Origin: JBCFAY01 sp038562375
GTDB lineage: Bacteria; Bacillota; Clostridia; Christensenellales; CAG-138
Assembly (NCBI GenBank): GCA_038562375.1
Contig: JBCFAY010000011.1
Location: forward strand, 1-64,000
Direction: 5' to 3'
Length of the DNA stretch: 64,000 nucleotides
Part shown: positions 48,481-57,914 of the stretch, in pieces
How the letters are laid out: every line of letters begins with the position of its first letter
How positions within the stretch are numbered: the first letter of the stretch is position 1
Translations under genes and position numbers: made by a program
Notes under the pieces: model-generated
Seen by the model: only the letters and a program-made list of their open reading frames with translations
Database searches by the model: none
Told to the model about the DNA's origin: nothing

Positions 48481-49949
48481 CGCGCGTCGCCTCCCCTCTC
48501 AAGCGGCAGGTAAACGGTAAACGTGCTGCCCTTGTTCAGGGCGCTTTCGACCTTGATGTAGCCGCCGTGGTTGTGCACGATGCGCTCCACGATCGATAGG
48601 CCCAGGCCCGTGCCGCCCGTCTCGCGCGAGCGGGCGCGGTCCACGCGGTAGAAGCGCTCGAACAGGCGCGCCTGCGCCTCCCCGGAGATGCCGATGCCCG
48701 TGTCCTTGACCGCGAACACCGCCGTATCGCCGTCGGCGCGCACCATGACCTGTACGCTGCCCTCGTCGGTATATTTGATCGCATTGTCGATAAGATTGGT
48801 AAACACTTGTTCGAGCCTCGCGCCGTTGCCTAGAATCGCCACCGGCGCGATGCGCATTTCAAGGCGTATGCCCTTTTTGCGCGCGAGCGGCGCAAGCCTT
48901 GTCACCACCGCGCGGACAAGCTCGTCGAGCGGTACGCGCTCAAACTCCGTCTCGCTCTCGCCGGCCTCCTCGCGAACGAGGCGCAAGAGGTCGTTGATGA
49001 TGTCCGTAAGCCTGTCCACCTCGTGGTTGACGTCGAGGAAAAACTCCTTCATCATCCCGGCGTCCGGCTCCTGCTGATAGAGAATGGACTCGGAAAGGAT
49101 CTTCATCGTGCTCAGCGGCGTCTTGAGCTCATGGGACGCATTGGAGACGAATTCGTCGCGCACGCGGTCGTGGTCCTCGATCTGCTGGCTCATGCGGTTG
49201 AACGCGTCCACGAGCTCCGCGAGCTCGCCCTTGCCCTTGACGTTGACGCGCACACCGCCGCCGCGCCTGCCCATGCGCCTGATCGCGTTGGTCAAAACGA
49301 GGATCGGCTTTGTCAGCCAGCCCGAGAGTATGAAGCTGATGATCGCGATAACCACGGCGACGCCGATGAATATCATGGCGATGCGCTGAAGCATCGTGTT
49401 CACGCTGTCCATAACGTCCTGGATCAGAACGCTGTACACCACCGCGCCGCGGATCTGCCCGTCCCTGAGGATCGGCGCGGTATAATAGACCGTCCAGATG
49501 GAATAGGTTCTTGAAATAGAAAAGGGATTGCCGGAGTCCGCGCCCTCCGTGCGCACGATGGAATGAAACCCGTAGGAGGTTTCCTTGCCGCCGATGAGCA
49601 CGTCGCGCACCTCGCGGTAAGGAAGGTAATAGCCGTTGTACTGCGAGGAGGAATCCGCCTGCACCACCGCATCCGTGTCCAGCACTAAAACGCGGCCGTC
49701 CAACTCCTGCGCCCGCTCGGCAATGGTTTCGTATATGAATTGGGGATCGTCTTGCTCCATGATCCGGGCGAGCTCAAGCGCAAGCCGCGAGACCTGCTCG
49801 CTCTGCTGCTGCGTGCGCTGCGAAACCAGAAAGTCCTCCATGAGGTAGGATACGATAGCGCTCGTGGCCACGAAGGCCGCCGCGGTGACGACCAGATAGA
49901 TCACGACCATGCGCACACGGATGGAGCTGAAGAACCTACCGATCCGCAA
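48477..49949 (-). CDS. Sensor histidine kinase (WalK-like)
   Basis: 490 aa from TTG 49949, inside the end of the regulator gene. TM1 (VRMVVIYLVVTAAAFVATSA), extracytoplasmic PAS-like domain (about 40-175), TM2 (IAMIFIGVAVVIAIISFILS), HAMP (about 210-265), H box VSNASHELKTPLSTM with phospho-His near 277, N box FTNLIDNAIKYT, G boxes DTGIGISGEAQ and GGTGLGLSIV. Lacks the second cytoplasmic PAS of classical WalK. Confidence 0.95.
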   Translation of the reverse strand: MRIGRFFSSIRVRMVVIYLVVTAAAFVATSAIVSYLMEDFLVSQRTQQQSEQVSRLALELARIMEQDDPQFIYETIAERAQELDGRVLVLDTDAVVQADSSSQYNGYYLPYREVRDVLIGGKETSYGFHSIVRTEGADSGNPFSISRTYSIWTVYYTAPILRDGQIRGAVVYSVLIQDVMDSVNTMLQRIAMIFIGVAVVIAIISFILSGWLTKPILVLTNAIRRMGRRGGGVRVNVKGKGELAELVDAFNRMSQQIEDHDRVRDEFVSNASHELKTPLSTMKILSESILYQQEPDAGMMKEFFLDVNHEVDRLTDIINDLLRLVREEAGESETEFERVPLDELVRAVVTRLAPLARKKGIRLEMRIAPVAILGNGARLEQVFTNLIDNAIKYTDEGSVQVMVRADGDTAVFAVKDTGIGISGEAQARLFERFYRVDRARSRETGGTGLGLSIVERIVHNHGGYIKVESALNKGSTFTVYLPLERGGDAR

Positions 49950-50622
49950 AATAGTAACCCACTCCCCATTTTGTCAGAATATACTGGGGTTTTGCAGGAT
50001 CCTTCTCGATCTTTTCGCGGAGCCTGCGAATATGCACGTCCACGGTGCGAAAATCCCCGATAAAATCGCCGCCCCAGATCGTCTCAAGCAGTTCCTCCCG
50101 GCTGTAGACCTTGTCCCGGTTGCTCATAAAGAGCTTGAGAAGATCGAATTCCTTCACGGTAAGGTTGACGGGGTTATTATCGACCGTAACGCTGCGTCGC
50201 TTGGGATCGACCGTCATCCCCGGCGCCTCGAGGATCTCCTTGGGCGCTTCGCCCCGCGCTGAAACGCGCCTTAAAATGCTCTTGATGCGCGCCTTGACCT
50301 CGAGGATGTTGAAGGGCTTCGTCATATAATCGTCCGCGCCGTATTCAAGGCCGAGAATCTTATCCATGTCCTCGCCTTTGGCGGTGAGCATGATGATCGG
50401 AACGTCCGAGTTCTCGCGGATGCGCTGGCAGACCTCGATGCCGCTGAGCTTGGGAAGCATGACGTCCAGCAGCACAAGATCAAAGGACCCCTCGAGCGCT
50501 TTGTTTACCGCCTCCTGTCCGTCAGCGGCGGCGTCGACCTCGTACCCGTCCTGCTCCAGCGCAAATTTCAGTCCCTTGATAATCAGGGGCTCGTCGTCGA
50601 CGAGCAGCACCTTTTTTGACAT
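49936..50622 (-). CDS. OmpR-family response regulator (WalR-like)
   Basis: 228 aa, GGAGG seven bases upstream. Receiver domain with phospho-Asp53 (LVLLDVMLP), acidic D9-D10, Lys102 in YMTKPF; winged helix C-terminus (VNLTVKEFDLLKLFMSNRDK, GDFRTVDVHIRRLREKIEKD). Closest in pattern to WalR/YycF, which controls cell wall hydrolases. A TATACT -10-like box lies upstream at about 50675. Confidence 0.95.
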   Translation of the reverse strand: MSKKVLLVDDEPLIIKGLKFALEQDGYEVDAAADGQEAVNKALEGSFDLVLLDVMLPKLSGIEVCQRIRENSDVPIIMLTAKGEDMDKILGLEYGADDYMTKPFNILEVKARIKSILRRVSARGEAPKEILEAPGMTVDPKRRSVTVDNNPVNLTVKEFDLLKLFMSNRDKVYSREELLETIWGGDFIGDFRTVDVHIRRLREKIEKDPAKPQYILTKWGVGYYFADR

Positions 50623-50831
50623 GGCGGTTCCTCCAATCTATGGGATTGCGCAGTAAATCTTCCGATTTCAGTATACCATAAATACCGTAAATAAAAACGG
50701 TTTTGTCCGCAAAGAAAACATCATATTGAAACATGCTGTACAAATCTGTCGCATTATTATACTATAGACTGTATCAGCTGTACTGAATTTGCGGCCGTTT
50801 TTTCGCGCGCCGCACGGAAAGGATCAAATCG

Positions 50832-52217
50832 ATGTTCAAACGTCTCTGCGCAGCGCTCGCGACGCTCGTGCTCGTTTTAGCGCTGACGCCGACTTTCGCT
50901 TTAGCCGAAACAATCGATCTTGAAAGCATCAGCGTTAAGCATATTATCGTCATCGACGAGGATTCCGGCGCAACGCTGCTTGAAAAAGACGCGGACAGCA
51001 AAGCCTATCCCGCAAGCACTACCAAGATTATGACCGCGCTCGTCGCGCTTGAAAACGGCAACCTCGACGACGAAGTCACCGTCGGCGAGGAGGTGTGGCG
51101 CGGTTTCGGCGATAAAAGCTCACTGATGGGGCTCTCCGAAGGGGAGAAGATCACGCTGAAGGACCTTCTCTACGGCATGCTGCTCGTCTCCGGCAACGAC
51201 GCCGGGGCTGCGATCGCCGTGCACATCGGCGGGTCGATCTCCGGCTTCGTGGATATGATGAACCAGAAAGCCCAGGAGCTCGGCATGACCGGCACCCATT
51301 ACATGAACCCCCATGGCTTACACGACGAGGAACACTATACCACCGCCCGCGATATGGCCGTACTCGCGCGCGCCGCTATGCAGAACGAAACCTTCCGCAA
51401 GATCGTGGGCACGAAGACGTACGAAGTCAAACCTACCAATCGCGATTCGGACGGATATCAGCTTGAGACCAGCAACAAACTCCGCTATACCCACGAGGGC
51501 AAACAAAGCTATGAATATCCCTACGCGACAGGCATCAAGACGGGCGATACCAACCAGGCGCTGCGCTGCCTCGTCGCCTCCGCCGAAAAGGACGGCGTCA
51601 AGCTCATCACGGTGCTGCTGTGCGACGAGGATCAGGATAACCGGTTCACCGTCGCAAAGAACCTGTTCGACTGGTGCTTTGCAAACTGTCTGAAGGTCGA
51701 CGCCTCAACGCTCGGCCTGCCCACCACGGTCGATCAGACCGTCTCGAACGCAAGCTTTGAGGATCCGCAGAACGGCGTGCTCACGCTCAACGCCGACCTC
51801 ACGGGCAAGACCATCAGCGGCCTGAAGGAGGAAATCGAGGACATCAAGGCCAATATCGCCTCCGTCAAGCTCGTCCCCGTACTCAACGACAAGCTCGCCG
51901 CGCCCGTTGCCGAAGGCCAGGTCGTCGGAACGGTAGCGTATCAGTACAACGGCTCGACGCTGTTCTCGGCGGACCTTGTCGCTTCCCGCAGCGTTGCGGG
52001 CATCGACACCGCCGTGCTCTCGCCAAGCTCGAGCCCTTTGATCACCGGCACGAACGCGCCGAAGAACAATTCAAGCCCCTTGTTGTTCTGGATCCTCGTG
52101 ATACTGCTCGTAGTGATCATATTCTGCGTCATCAAGATCGCGCAGCGCAAACGCCAGCGCCGCCGCGGCGCGCGCCGCAGGCGCATGGCCTCTTCAAGGG
52201 GCGGCTACAAGCGTTAA
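50832..52217 (+). CDS. D-alanyl-D-alanine carboxypeptidase (DacF-like PBP5 family)
   Basis: 461 aa. Signal peptide (1-26), SxxK Ser62-Thr-Thr-Lys65 in PASTTKIMTAL, SGN at 120-122 (LLVSGNDAG), KTG in GIKTGDT near 238. Beta-rich C-terminal PBP5-like domain, then a TM helix (LLFWILVILLVVIIFCVIKI) and an Arg-rich tail, so it is anchored by a C-terminal TM helix. Trims peptidoglycan stem peptides. Divergent from the WalRK-like operon. Confidence 0.95.
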   Translation: MFKRLCAALATLVLVLALTPTFALAETIDLESISVKHIIVIDEDSGATLLEKDADSKAYPASTTKIMTALVALENGNLDDEVTVGEEVWRGFGDKSSLMGLSEGEKITLKDLLYGMLLVSGNDAGAAIAVHIGGSISGFVDMMNQKAQELGMTGTHYMNPHGLHDEEHYTTARDMAVLARAAMQNETFRKIVGTKTYEVKPTNRDSDGYQLETSNKLRYTHEGKQSYEYPYATGIKTGDTNQALRCLVASAEKDGVKLITVLLCDEDQDNRFTVAKNLFDWCFANCLKVDASTLGLPTTVDQTVSNASFEDPQNGVLTLNADLTGKTISGLKEEIEDIKANIASVKLVPVLNDKLAAPVAEGQVVGTVAYQYNGSTLFSADLVASRSVAGIDTAVLSPSSSPLITGTNAPKNNSSPLLFWILVILLVVIIFCVIKIAQRKRQRRRGARRRRMASSRGGYKR

Positions 52218-52299
52218 AACAACCGTCGAAGCATCAAATCGACGAATTGGAGAGATTCACCGCAAGCGTTTTTCACGCGGGTTTCCTGAGAGATTGAAA

Positions 52300-52335
52300 A
52301 ACAGCCCTTCCCCAACGGGAAGGGCTGTTTGTTTT
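52300..52335 (+). terminator. Intrinsic terminator after the DacF-like gene
   Basis: Stem ACAGCCCTTCCC / GGGAAGGGCTGT with a CAA loop and TTTGTTTT. Confidence 0.88.
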
Positions 52336-52400
52336 GCGGGCAAGCGGCGGCTTGTTTCGCCCTTCGCAGAACGGCTTTTTGTCGGGAAATCCGCTGCCCT

Positions 52401-53171
52401 TTACTGTGGGCAGATCAGAGAAACGCCCCTAGCGGACAGAAAGCGCTGCCATTCCTCGGAAGGATACTTCTCGGTTATGATCGCGGTGAGCTCCGAAAAA
52501 TCCACGAACCGGCTCACGAAGCTCTTGCCGAACTTGCGTTCGTCCGCGACGAGGTAGGGTTCACGGGAATTGCGGATCATCAGGGCGCGCACCTCCGCCT
52601 CGTCCTGGTTATTGTCCGTGATTCCGAACTCCATGCTGATGCCGGTGCAGCTCACGACGCACTTGTCCGCGTTGAGGCAGCCCAAGTTCTTCGTCGCGAC
52701 GCCCCCGATCAGCGATTGCGTGTTCTTGCGCAGCACGCCGCCGACACAGATCAATCGGACCTGATCGCTCTGGGCGAATTCCTCCGCGATGCCGAGCGAG
52801 TTGGTGATAATCGTCACGCCAAGGCCGTTTTGCTTGATCAGCCGCGCCGCGTACAATGCGGTGGTGCTGCAGTCCATCATGACCGTATCGTTCGCCTTGA
52901 TCAGCGGATAGCACAGCTGGGCGATCCGCTGCTTCTGCGCGACGCTGAGCGTCTTGCGCAGCGAAAGCGGCGCTTCCCGATCGCGCACGCCGATCTTATA
53001 CGCGCCGCCATGCACGCGCACGATGGACGGGTCGAGCTTGCTGATCTGCTCCAGATCCCGGCGAATGGTCTCCTCGCTCACGGAAAACTTCGCGCTGAGC
53101 GCATTGATGGAAACCCACTCATTCAGGGAAAGCATCTGCTGCACCAGTTTTTTTCGTTCAGCAGCTAACAT
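52401..53171 (-). CDS. DeoR/GlpR-family sugar-responsive repressor
   Basis: 256 aa from ATG 53171, chosen because GGAGG lies five bases upstream and upstream starts fall at or before the transcription start. DeoR helix-turn-helix (WVSINALSAKFSVSEETIRR, DLEQISK), then the effector-binding domain (NDTVMMDCSTTALYAARLIK, GLGVTIITNSLGIAEEF, IGGVATKNLGCLNADKC, VADERKFGKSFVSR). Sugar-phosphate ligands are usual; the aldolase/dehydrogenase group downstream is the likely target. Confidence 0.92.
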   Translation of the reverse strand: MLAAERKKLVQQMLSLNEWVSINALSAKFSVSEETIRRDLEQISKLDPSIVRVHGGAYKIGVRDREAPLSLRKTLSVAQKQRIAQLCYPLIKANDTVMMDCSTTALYAARLIKQNGLGVTIITNSLGIAEEFAQSDQVRLICVGGVLRKNTQSLIGGVATKNLGCLNADKCVVSCTGISMEFGITDNNQDEAEVRALMIRNSREPYLVADERKFGKSFVSRFVDFSELTAIITEKYPSEEWQRFLSARGVSLICPQ

Positions 53172-53201
53172 GAGCGCCTCCATAGCCATAGTATGGTACT
53201 T

Positions 53202-53231
53202 ATTGTATCCACGCAAGATCTTAAGTGTCAA
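53202..53231 (-). promoter_or_regulatory. Promoter of the DeoR-type gene
   Basis: Minus strand: TTGACA (53226-53231), 18-base spacer, TACAAT (53202-53207), about 24 bases of leader. Confidence 0.7.
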
Positions 53232-53728
53232 GCAACTCTGTTCCGGCGCGGCACATCCCATAGCGCCGGCGCGCGCCTTGACGCACGCGCCGCCAACCTC
53301 GGCATATGGCGCACCGCAGCGCCGAAGAATCGGGAATATATGTGGTATATTTATTATAATACTCCAAAAACCAACACGCAATGATATATAGGTTTAACCT
53401 AGAATTTATCTGGATATTTCGCTCATTGCGGTGCGTTTTTCCGTAAAATTCCGGCCTCAGGTGTGTTGACTTATGTGGTTGATTGTGGTTCAATAGTCCC
53501 ATCGACAGCCAATATCCCGATCCGGGCCTGAAGCCTACCGCTCAAAGCTTAAACACAGCCGGAGCGGTTTGAGCGTTCACGGGCGACGCACTCCTTTTCG
53601 AACGCCTGCGAAGACCTGCGGTACAAGCCTTCCCTGCAAAGCGCCAAGCGTCTTTGACGGAATCGCCAACCGCGCAAATCAGCCTCCGTTTCCCCGGATT
53701 TTGGACGGAACTTGCCGGAGGAATCGGA
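53232..53728. other. Intergenic region between DeoR and the binding protein
   Basis: Candidate plus-strand promoter TTGACT (53466-53471), 17-base spacer, TTCAAT (53489-53494), leaving a leader of about 230 bases before the lipoprotein; AT-rich stretch at 53338-53400. No gene or known RNA seen. Confidence 0.4.
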
Positions 53729-54826
53729 ATGGATCTCAAAAAATGCCTTGCCCTGCTTCTCGCCGCGCTGCTTCTATCGGCAGCGGCCGGCTGCGCGCCC
53801 GAACCCCAGGAAATGATCGAAATCAAGCCCACATCCGGCCCTTCCGCGACGGGTCAGATCGGCGTGGGGCGCACGCTTGTGGTGGGAATCTGGGGCAGCG
53901 AGCAGGAGGCCATCGTCCGCGAACTAATACTGCCGAAGTTCGAAGCGCAGACGGGCGCCACCGTCGAGCTGATCGCGGGGCTCTCGTCCGACCGCTACGC
54001 GCTCCTGTATGCGGAGGCGGAGGCGCAGCAGTCCTCGATGGATGTGGTGTACCTGAGCATGGCTCAGACCGAGCAGGCCGCCAAGGACGGCTTGATACTC
54101 CCGGCGAACCCCGAGGGCGTGCCGGAGTGCGCGAATCTCTACGACATCGCCAAGAGCGTCGGCGGCTACGGCGTATCCATGATGGCGGTCGGCCTCCAGT
54201 ACAGCACCGAGGCATTTCCATCGGCCCCGACCTCCTGGAGCGCGTGCTGGGATCCGGCAAATCAGGGGCGGGTCGCGCCGTTCGCGTTCCCGAGCACGCA
54301 GGGTACAGCGTTCCTCGTAATGGCGGCGAAGCTCAACGGCGGCGATGAGAACAACGTCGACCCCGGCTTTGAGGCCATCAAAAAGCTAAAGCCTCTTCCG
54401 GCCGTATTCTCGGATAACGACGAGGCGCTGCTCGCCTTTGAAAGCGGGTCCGTCGTGCTTGCGCCGCAGCTCGACTGCTATGCCGCCGCGGCGATTGACG
54501 CGGCCAAAAAAGTAGGTTTTACCCTCCCGTCGGAAGGCGGCGTGCTCGTGATGAACTGCGCCGCGATCCCCGCGAAATCGGCCAACGCCGACCTCGCGCA
54601 AATCTGGATCAACATGCACCTCTCGCAGGAGGTGCAGCAGGCATACGCCGAGCGGCTCTACTACGGGCCGACGAATTCCAAGGTGGCTCTAAGCGACGAT
54701 CTGGCCAAAAAAGTACTCTACGGTCCCGATGAGGTCTCAAAGCTGATCGCGCTCGATTCCGCCGCGATCGCGGCCAATGCGGACGCCTGGGCCGCGCGTT
54801 GGGAGCAGGAAGTCACAGGTCAATAA
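53729..54826 (+). CDS. ABC transporter substrate-binding lipoprotein
   Basis: 365 aa from ATG 53729 (GGAGG seven bases upstream). Lipobox AAAGC near 21. Type II periplasmic-binding fold of the extracellular family 1/PotD type: TLVVGIWGSEQEAIVRELIL, LPKFEAQTGATVELI, ...NQGRVAPFAFPSTQGTAFLV, ALLAFESGSVVLAPQL. Polyamine-, Fe- or thiamine-like ligands are typical. No permease or ATPase gene is next to it, so it is an orphan here. Confidence 0.88.
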   Translation: MDLKKCLALLLAALLLSAAAGCAPEPQEMIEIKPTSGPSATGQIGVGRTLVVGIWGSEQEAIVRELILPKFEAQTGATVELIAGLSSDRYALLYAEAEAQQSSMDVVYLSMAQTEQAAKDGLILPANPEGVPECANLYDIAKSVGGYGVSMMAVGLQYSTEAFPSAPTSWSACWDPANQGRVAPFAFPSTQGTAFLVMAAKLNGGDENNVDPGFEAIKKLKPLPAVFSDNDEALLAFESGSVVLAPQLDCYAAAAIDAAKKVGFTLPSEGGVLVMNCAAIPAKSANADLAQIWINMHLSQEVQQAYAERLYYGPTNSKVALSDDLAKKVLYGPDEVSKLIALDSAAIAANADAWAARWEQEVTGQ

Positions 54827-55210
54827 CGCAACGAACATCGCCCTGACGCGGGATAAAATGCGACTCTCCGCGCGGTCCGGTTCAATCCGCACCGCGCGAT
54901 CGCAAAGAAATTGCACCCAGGATCATTTTCGTGTTTTAAGGGAAAGCATGTGCGGCCCGGCCACGCATTCCCGGATGCCAAGGCGCCGTTTTTAAACTTT
55001 TGAAGCAGCTCAGACCCTTATCCAAGATCCTCGCCAAGTCCGGCGCACGGGCAAAGAAGCCCGCCGAAACCTCCAACCGCCCGCAAAATCGCGGACAGGA
55101 AGAATCATAGCGGAATATCGCGTTTGAAGAAACGCCTTATATCAAATATCGCAAAAGGATCAGCAAGATTTTCCCAACATTCCATTATTTTTGAAAGCGA
55201 GGAAAGTATC
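54827..55210. other. Intergenic region before the aldolase
   Basis: 384 bases with no convincing gene; a TTG-initiated 36-codon frame at 55000-55110 has no ribosome binding site. Ends with GAGGAAAGTATC before the aldolase ATG. Confidence 0.5.
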
Positions 55211-55981
55211 ATGAAAAGACTCAGAAGAATTTTTGCCGCCGACGGCAAAACCGTCATCGTCGCGATGGATCACGGCACGGCGCTGCCTGTCAATCCGGCG
55301 CTCGACAGGACGGGCGAGATCCTGGAGGCCGTCGTCCGCGGCGGAGCGGACGCGGTTTTGGTCTCCTACGGCATCGCCAAGAAATATGCCGACATCCTCG
55401 GCGATATCGGTGTGATCGTCCGTGCAGACGGCGGCTATTCGTCGCTTTCCGGCGCGAACGGCTACCCCCGCCTTTTGCACAGCGTCGAGGACGCGCTGCG
55501 CGTGGGCGCAGACGCCGTGGCCTGCAACGGGTTCCCCGGCTTACCTTACGAGGCGGATTGCATGAAGAACGTATCCGAGCTCGCAAGGCAGGGCGCCGAG
55601 TGGAACGTGCCGCTGATGGCCGAGATGCTCCCGGGCGGATTTGGAACGGAGGTGCCCAAGACCCCTGAGAACGTCCGCCTCGCGGCGCGCATGGGCTGCG
55701 AATACGGCGCGGACATCATCAAGACCACATTTGCGGGCACGACGGAGCAGTTCCGCCAGGTGATCGAGGCGTCGTATCGGCCCGTCGTGGTGCTCGGAGG
55801 CGAGGCGGTTTCCGATCTCGACAGTCTGTTCGCCTGCATCGAGCAATCGATGATCGCGGGCGCGCGCGGCGTCGCCATCGGCCGCAACGTCTGGAAGCAT
55901 CCGAACCCCGAAGCCGTCACCCGCGCGCTCGTGGAGCTGGTGCACGGCGGCGGAAAAGCCGCACAACTCAAGGGGCTGTAA
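55211..55981 (+). CDS. DeoC/FbaB-type class I aldolase
   Basis: 256 aa from ATG 55211 (GAGG eight bases upstream). TIM barrel of the archaeal-type FBP aldolase/LsrF family: VIVAMDHGTALPVNPALDRT at 15-34, VRADGGYSSL, GADIIKTTFAG with Schiff-base Lys171, and final phosphate site GEAVSDLDSLF / GARGVAIGRN. Likely a sugar-phosphate or ADH/ketose aldolase. Followed 16 bases later by the dehydrogenase. Confidence 0.88.
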   Translation: MKRLRRIFAADGKTVIVAMDHGTALPVNPALDRTGEILEAVVRGGADAVLVSYGIAKKYADILGDIGVIVRADGGYSSLSGANGYPRLLHSVEDALRVGADAVACNGFPGLPYEADCMKNVSELARQGAEWNVPLMAEMLPGGFGTEVPKTPENVRLAARMGCEYGADIIKTTFAGTTEQFRQVIEASYRPVVVLGGEAVSDLDSLFACIEQSMIAGARGVAIGRNVWKHPNPEAVTRALVELVHGGGKAAQLKGL

Positions 55982-55997
55982 GCGGAGGGGCGAACCT

Positions 55998-57047
55998 ATG
56001 AGCGAAAAAATGAAAGCCATCGTGATCCGCGTACCCGGATCGGCCCAAATCGAAACGGTTTCCATCCCGGAGCCGGCCGTCGGAGAAGTGCTCATCCGCG
56101 TGGATACCTGCCTCTTGTGCACCTGGGAGCAGCGCCTCTTCCAGAACGGCGGCGGCATGACGCTGCCGTATATCCCCGGGCATGAGTTTTCCGGAACGAT
56201 CGCCGCCGTCGGCCCGGACACGCCAACAACTTTTTGCATCGGCGATCCGGTGGTCGGAAAGACTCTCGACAGCTGCGGCCATTGCGAATTCTGCTACCGT
56301 GGGGAGGACAACCAGTGCACCGGTAAGCCGAAAAAACGCTATTTCGACGGCATCATGGGCGCGGGCGGACTCGCGCAGTATCTCGCGCTGAGCGTCAGCC
56401 GCGTGTTCCCGATCGAAAACCCCGATCTGCCGATGGGCTTGGCGGCGTTTTGCGAGCCCGTCGCCTGCTGCCTGAGAAGCCTTGAGCGCGCGAACATCGA
56501 GATGGGTGAGGACGTCGTGATCGTCGGCGCAGGCATCATGGGCCAGCTCCATCAGCTGCTCGCCAAAAAGCGCGGCGCGCGCACGATCGTCGTCGATCTC
56601 GACCAGAGCCGCCTCGATCAGGCAAAAAAAGCGGGTGCGGACATCGTGCTGAACCCTTCGGACGGCGACCCCATCGCCCGTATACTCGAGCTGACCCACG
56701 GGCACGGCGCGCAGGTGGTGTTCTTTACGCTGCCCTCGACGAAGCTCGCACAGGATTACATCGAGGCGCTCGGTAAGCTCGGCCGCATGATCTACTACGG
56801 CTCCTTCCACCCGGCGAACGATATGGCGGTCAATCCCAACAAGATCCATTACAGCGAAAAGGTGATCACCGGCGCATACAGTCCGACCACAAGGAGCTTC
56901 TATCAGGCCGCGCGGATCCTCTCGAACGGGATCATCGACGTAAAGCCCTTTTTGAGCGAGCTTTATCCGATTTCAGAGGCCAACACCGCCTTTGCTAGGG
57001 CAATGTCCCCCGAAACCTTCCGGGTGGGCATCGAGCTTTGGAAATAG
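55998..57047 (+). CDS. Zinc-dependent medium-chain alcohol dehydrogenase
   Basis: 349 aa. Catalytic zinc site C38/C41 region (DTCLLC), H62-E63 (PGHEFSG); structural zinc C93, C96, C99, C107 (CGHCEFCYRGEDNQC); Rossmann GAGIMGQLHQLLAKKRGART and VVDLDQSRLDQAKKAGADI. Acts on a polyol or sugar alcohol with NAD(P). In one short unit with the aldolase. Confidence 0.93.
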   Translation: MSEKMKAIVIRVPGSAQIETVSIPEPAVGEVLIRVDTCLLCTWEQRLFQNGGGMTLPYIPGHEFSGTIAAVGPDTPTTFCIGDPVVGKTLDSCGHCEFCYRGEDNQCTGKPKKRYFDGIMGAGGLAQYLALSVSRVFPIENPDLPMGLAAFCEPVACCLRSLERANIEMGEDVVIVGAGIMGQLHQLLAKKRGARTIVVDLDQSRLDQAKKAGADIVLNPSDGDPIARILELTHGHGAQVVFFTLPSTKLAQDYIEALGKLGRMIYYGSFHPANDMAVNPNKIHYSEKVITGAYSPTTRSFYQAARILSNGIIDVKPFLSELYPISEANTAFARAMSPETFRVGIELWK

Positions 57048-57100
57048 CGGGAAATACGTCCGCGCGCATCATCAAAAGCCGGAATACGCAGTGATGTCAA

Positions 57101-57132
57101 AGAGCCCCGGAACGGATCGTTCCGGGGCTCTT
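57101..57132 (+). terminator. Hairpin terminator after the dehydrogenase
   Basis: 13-bp stem AGAGCCCCGGAAC / GTTCCGGGGCTCT with GGATC loop; T tail short (TTG), also usable from the minus strand. Confidence 0.75.
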
Positions 57133-57168
57133 GCCGCTTCAGGCGCATCTTGCGGGGAAAACCGGCCG

Positions 57169-57665
57169 CTATCGCAGCTCCTTTCCCTCTGAATCAAGAA
57201 AATAGTATTCCGCCGGAGCTTCTTCGCGGTACGTTACGAACGGGATCTTTGCAACCTCAAGCGTTTCGGCGTCGCCGTCCCGGGATATGACAGCTATGCT
57301 GCGGCAGTTTTCGTTGTTGACGACAAAAAGATACCCGTCGCGCCATGAATACGAATAAACGTCCGCTCCGCGCTGATACAGACTATAAACCGCCACAAAT
57401 TCATATCGATCGTCTTTTTGCTTGAACTCCGCCGGAAAGTAGGAATGGCTTTGATATGGATTCCCCGTCATGATGCAAAGCAGAACGGCGTCTTCTTTTT
57501 CGATCGTGTCAAGCACTTGTATGTCTATGCTTTCAGATTCCGAAATTGGGATTTCCCTGCGAACGATTTCTATCATTTCCTGCTGCGTGGCGGCGATTTT
57601 GCCGCATCCGGCCAACAGCAAAAGCAAAAGGAATAAACCGATGATTATAATTTCTTTCTTCGCAT
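57169..57665 (-). CDS. Small lipoprotein with apparent start-region frameshift
   Basis: The frame encodes a lipoprotein signal peptide (KKEIIIIGLFLLLLLLAGCG) and a beta-rich extracellular domain (TGNPYQSHSYFPAEFKQKDD, YSYSWRDGYLFVVNNENCRS). No ATG, GTG or TTG in that frame lies within range; the nearest ATG (57665) is in another frame. One extra A in the run AAGAAAGAAATT would give MRRKKIIIIGLFLLLLLLAG, a perfect signal. So a one-base deletion, sequencing error or slippage is likely. A TATAAT -10-like box at about 57720 would start transcription just upstream. May be a pseudogene. Confidence 0.55.
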
Positions 57666-57831
57666 TCCATTTACACCGCCTCGCAAAATGCCGGGAACCC
57701 GCATCCGGCCTTACGCCGATTATACCAATGAATTCCGCCGGGGTAAAGAAAAGCGGATTTAAGCCCTGCAATCGACCCTCGGCGGACGTGCAGTATGCCC
57801 ATATCGGCAGGCGATGCCCAAAAGGCTCTGA

Positions 57832-57860
57832 TTGAAGCTGCAATGAAAGCAATGTATAAT
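57832..57860 (+). promoter_or_regulatory. Promoter of the SPFH gene
   Basis: TTGAAG (57832-57837), 17-base spacer, TATAAT (57855-57860), 55 bases before the ATG. Confidence 0.75.
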
Positions 57861-57914
57861 ATCAGTTGACGCATATAAAGCAAAAACGACAGAAGAAAGT
57901 ATGGGGTATGGAGA

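Noticed and set aside
55000..55110. TTG-initiated 36-codon frame before the aldolase
   Set aside because: No ribosome binding site and no recognisable pattern.
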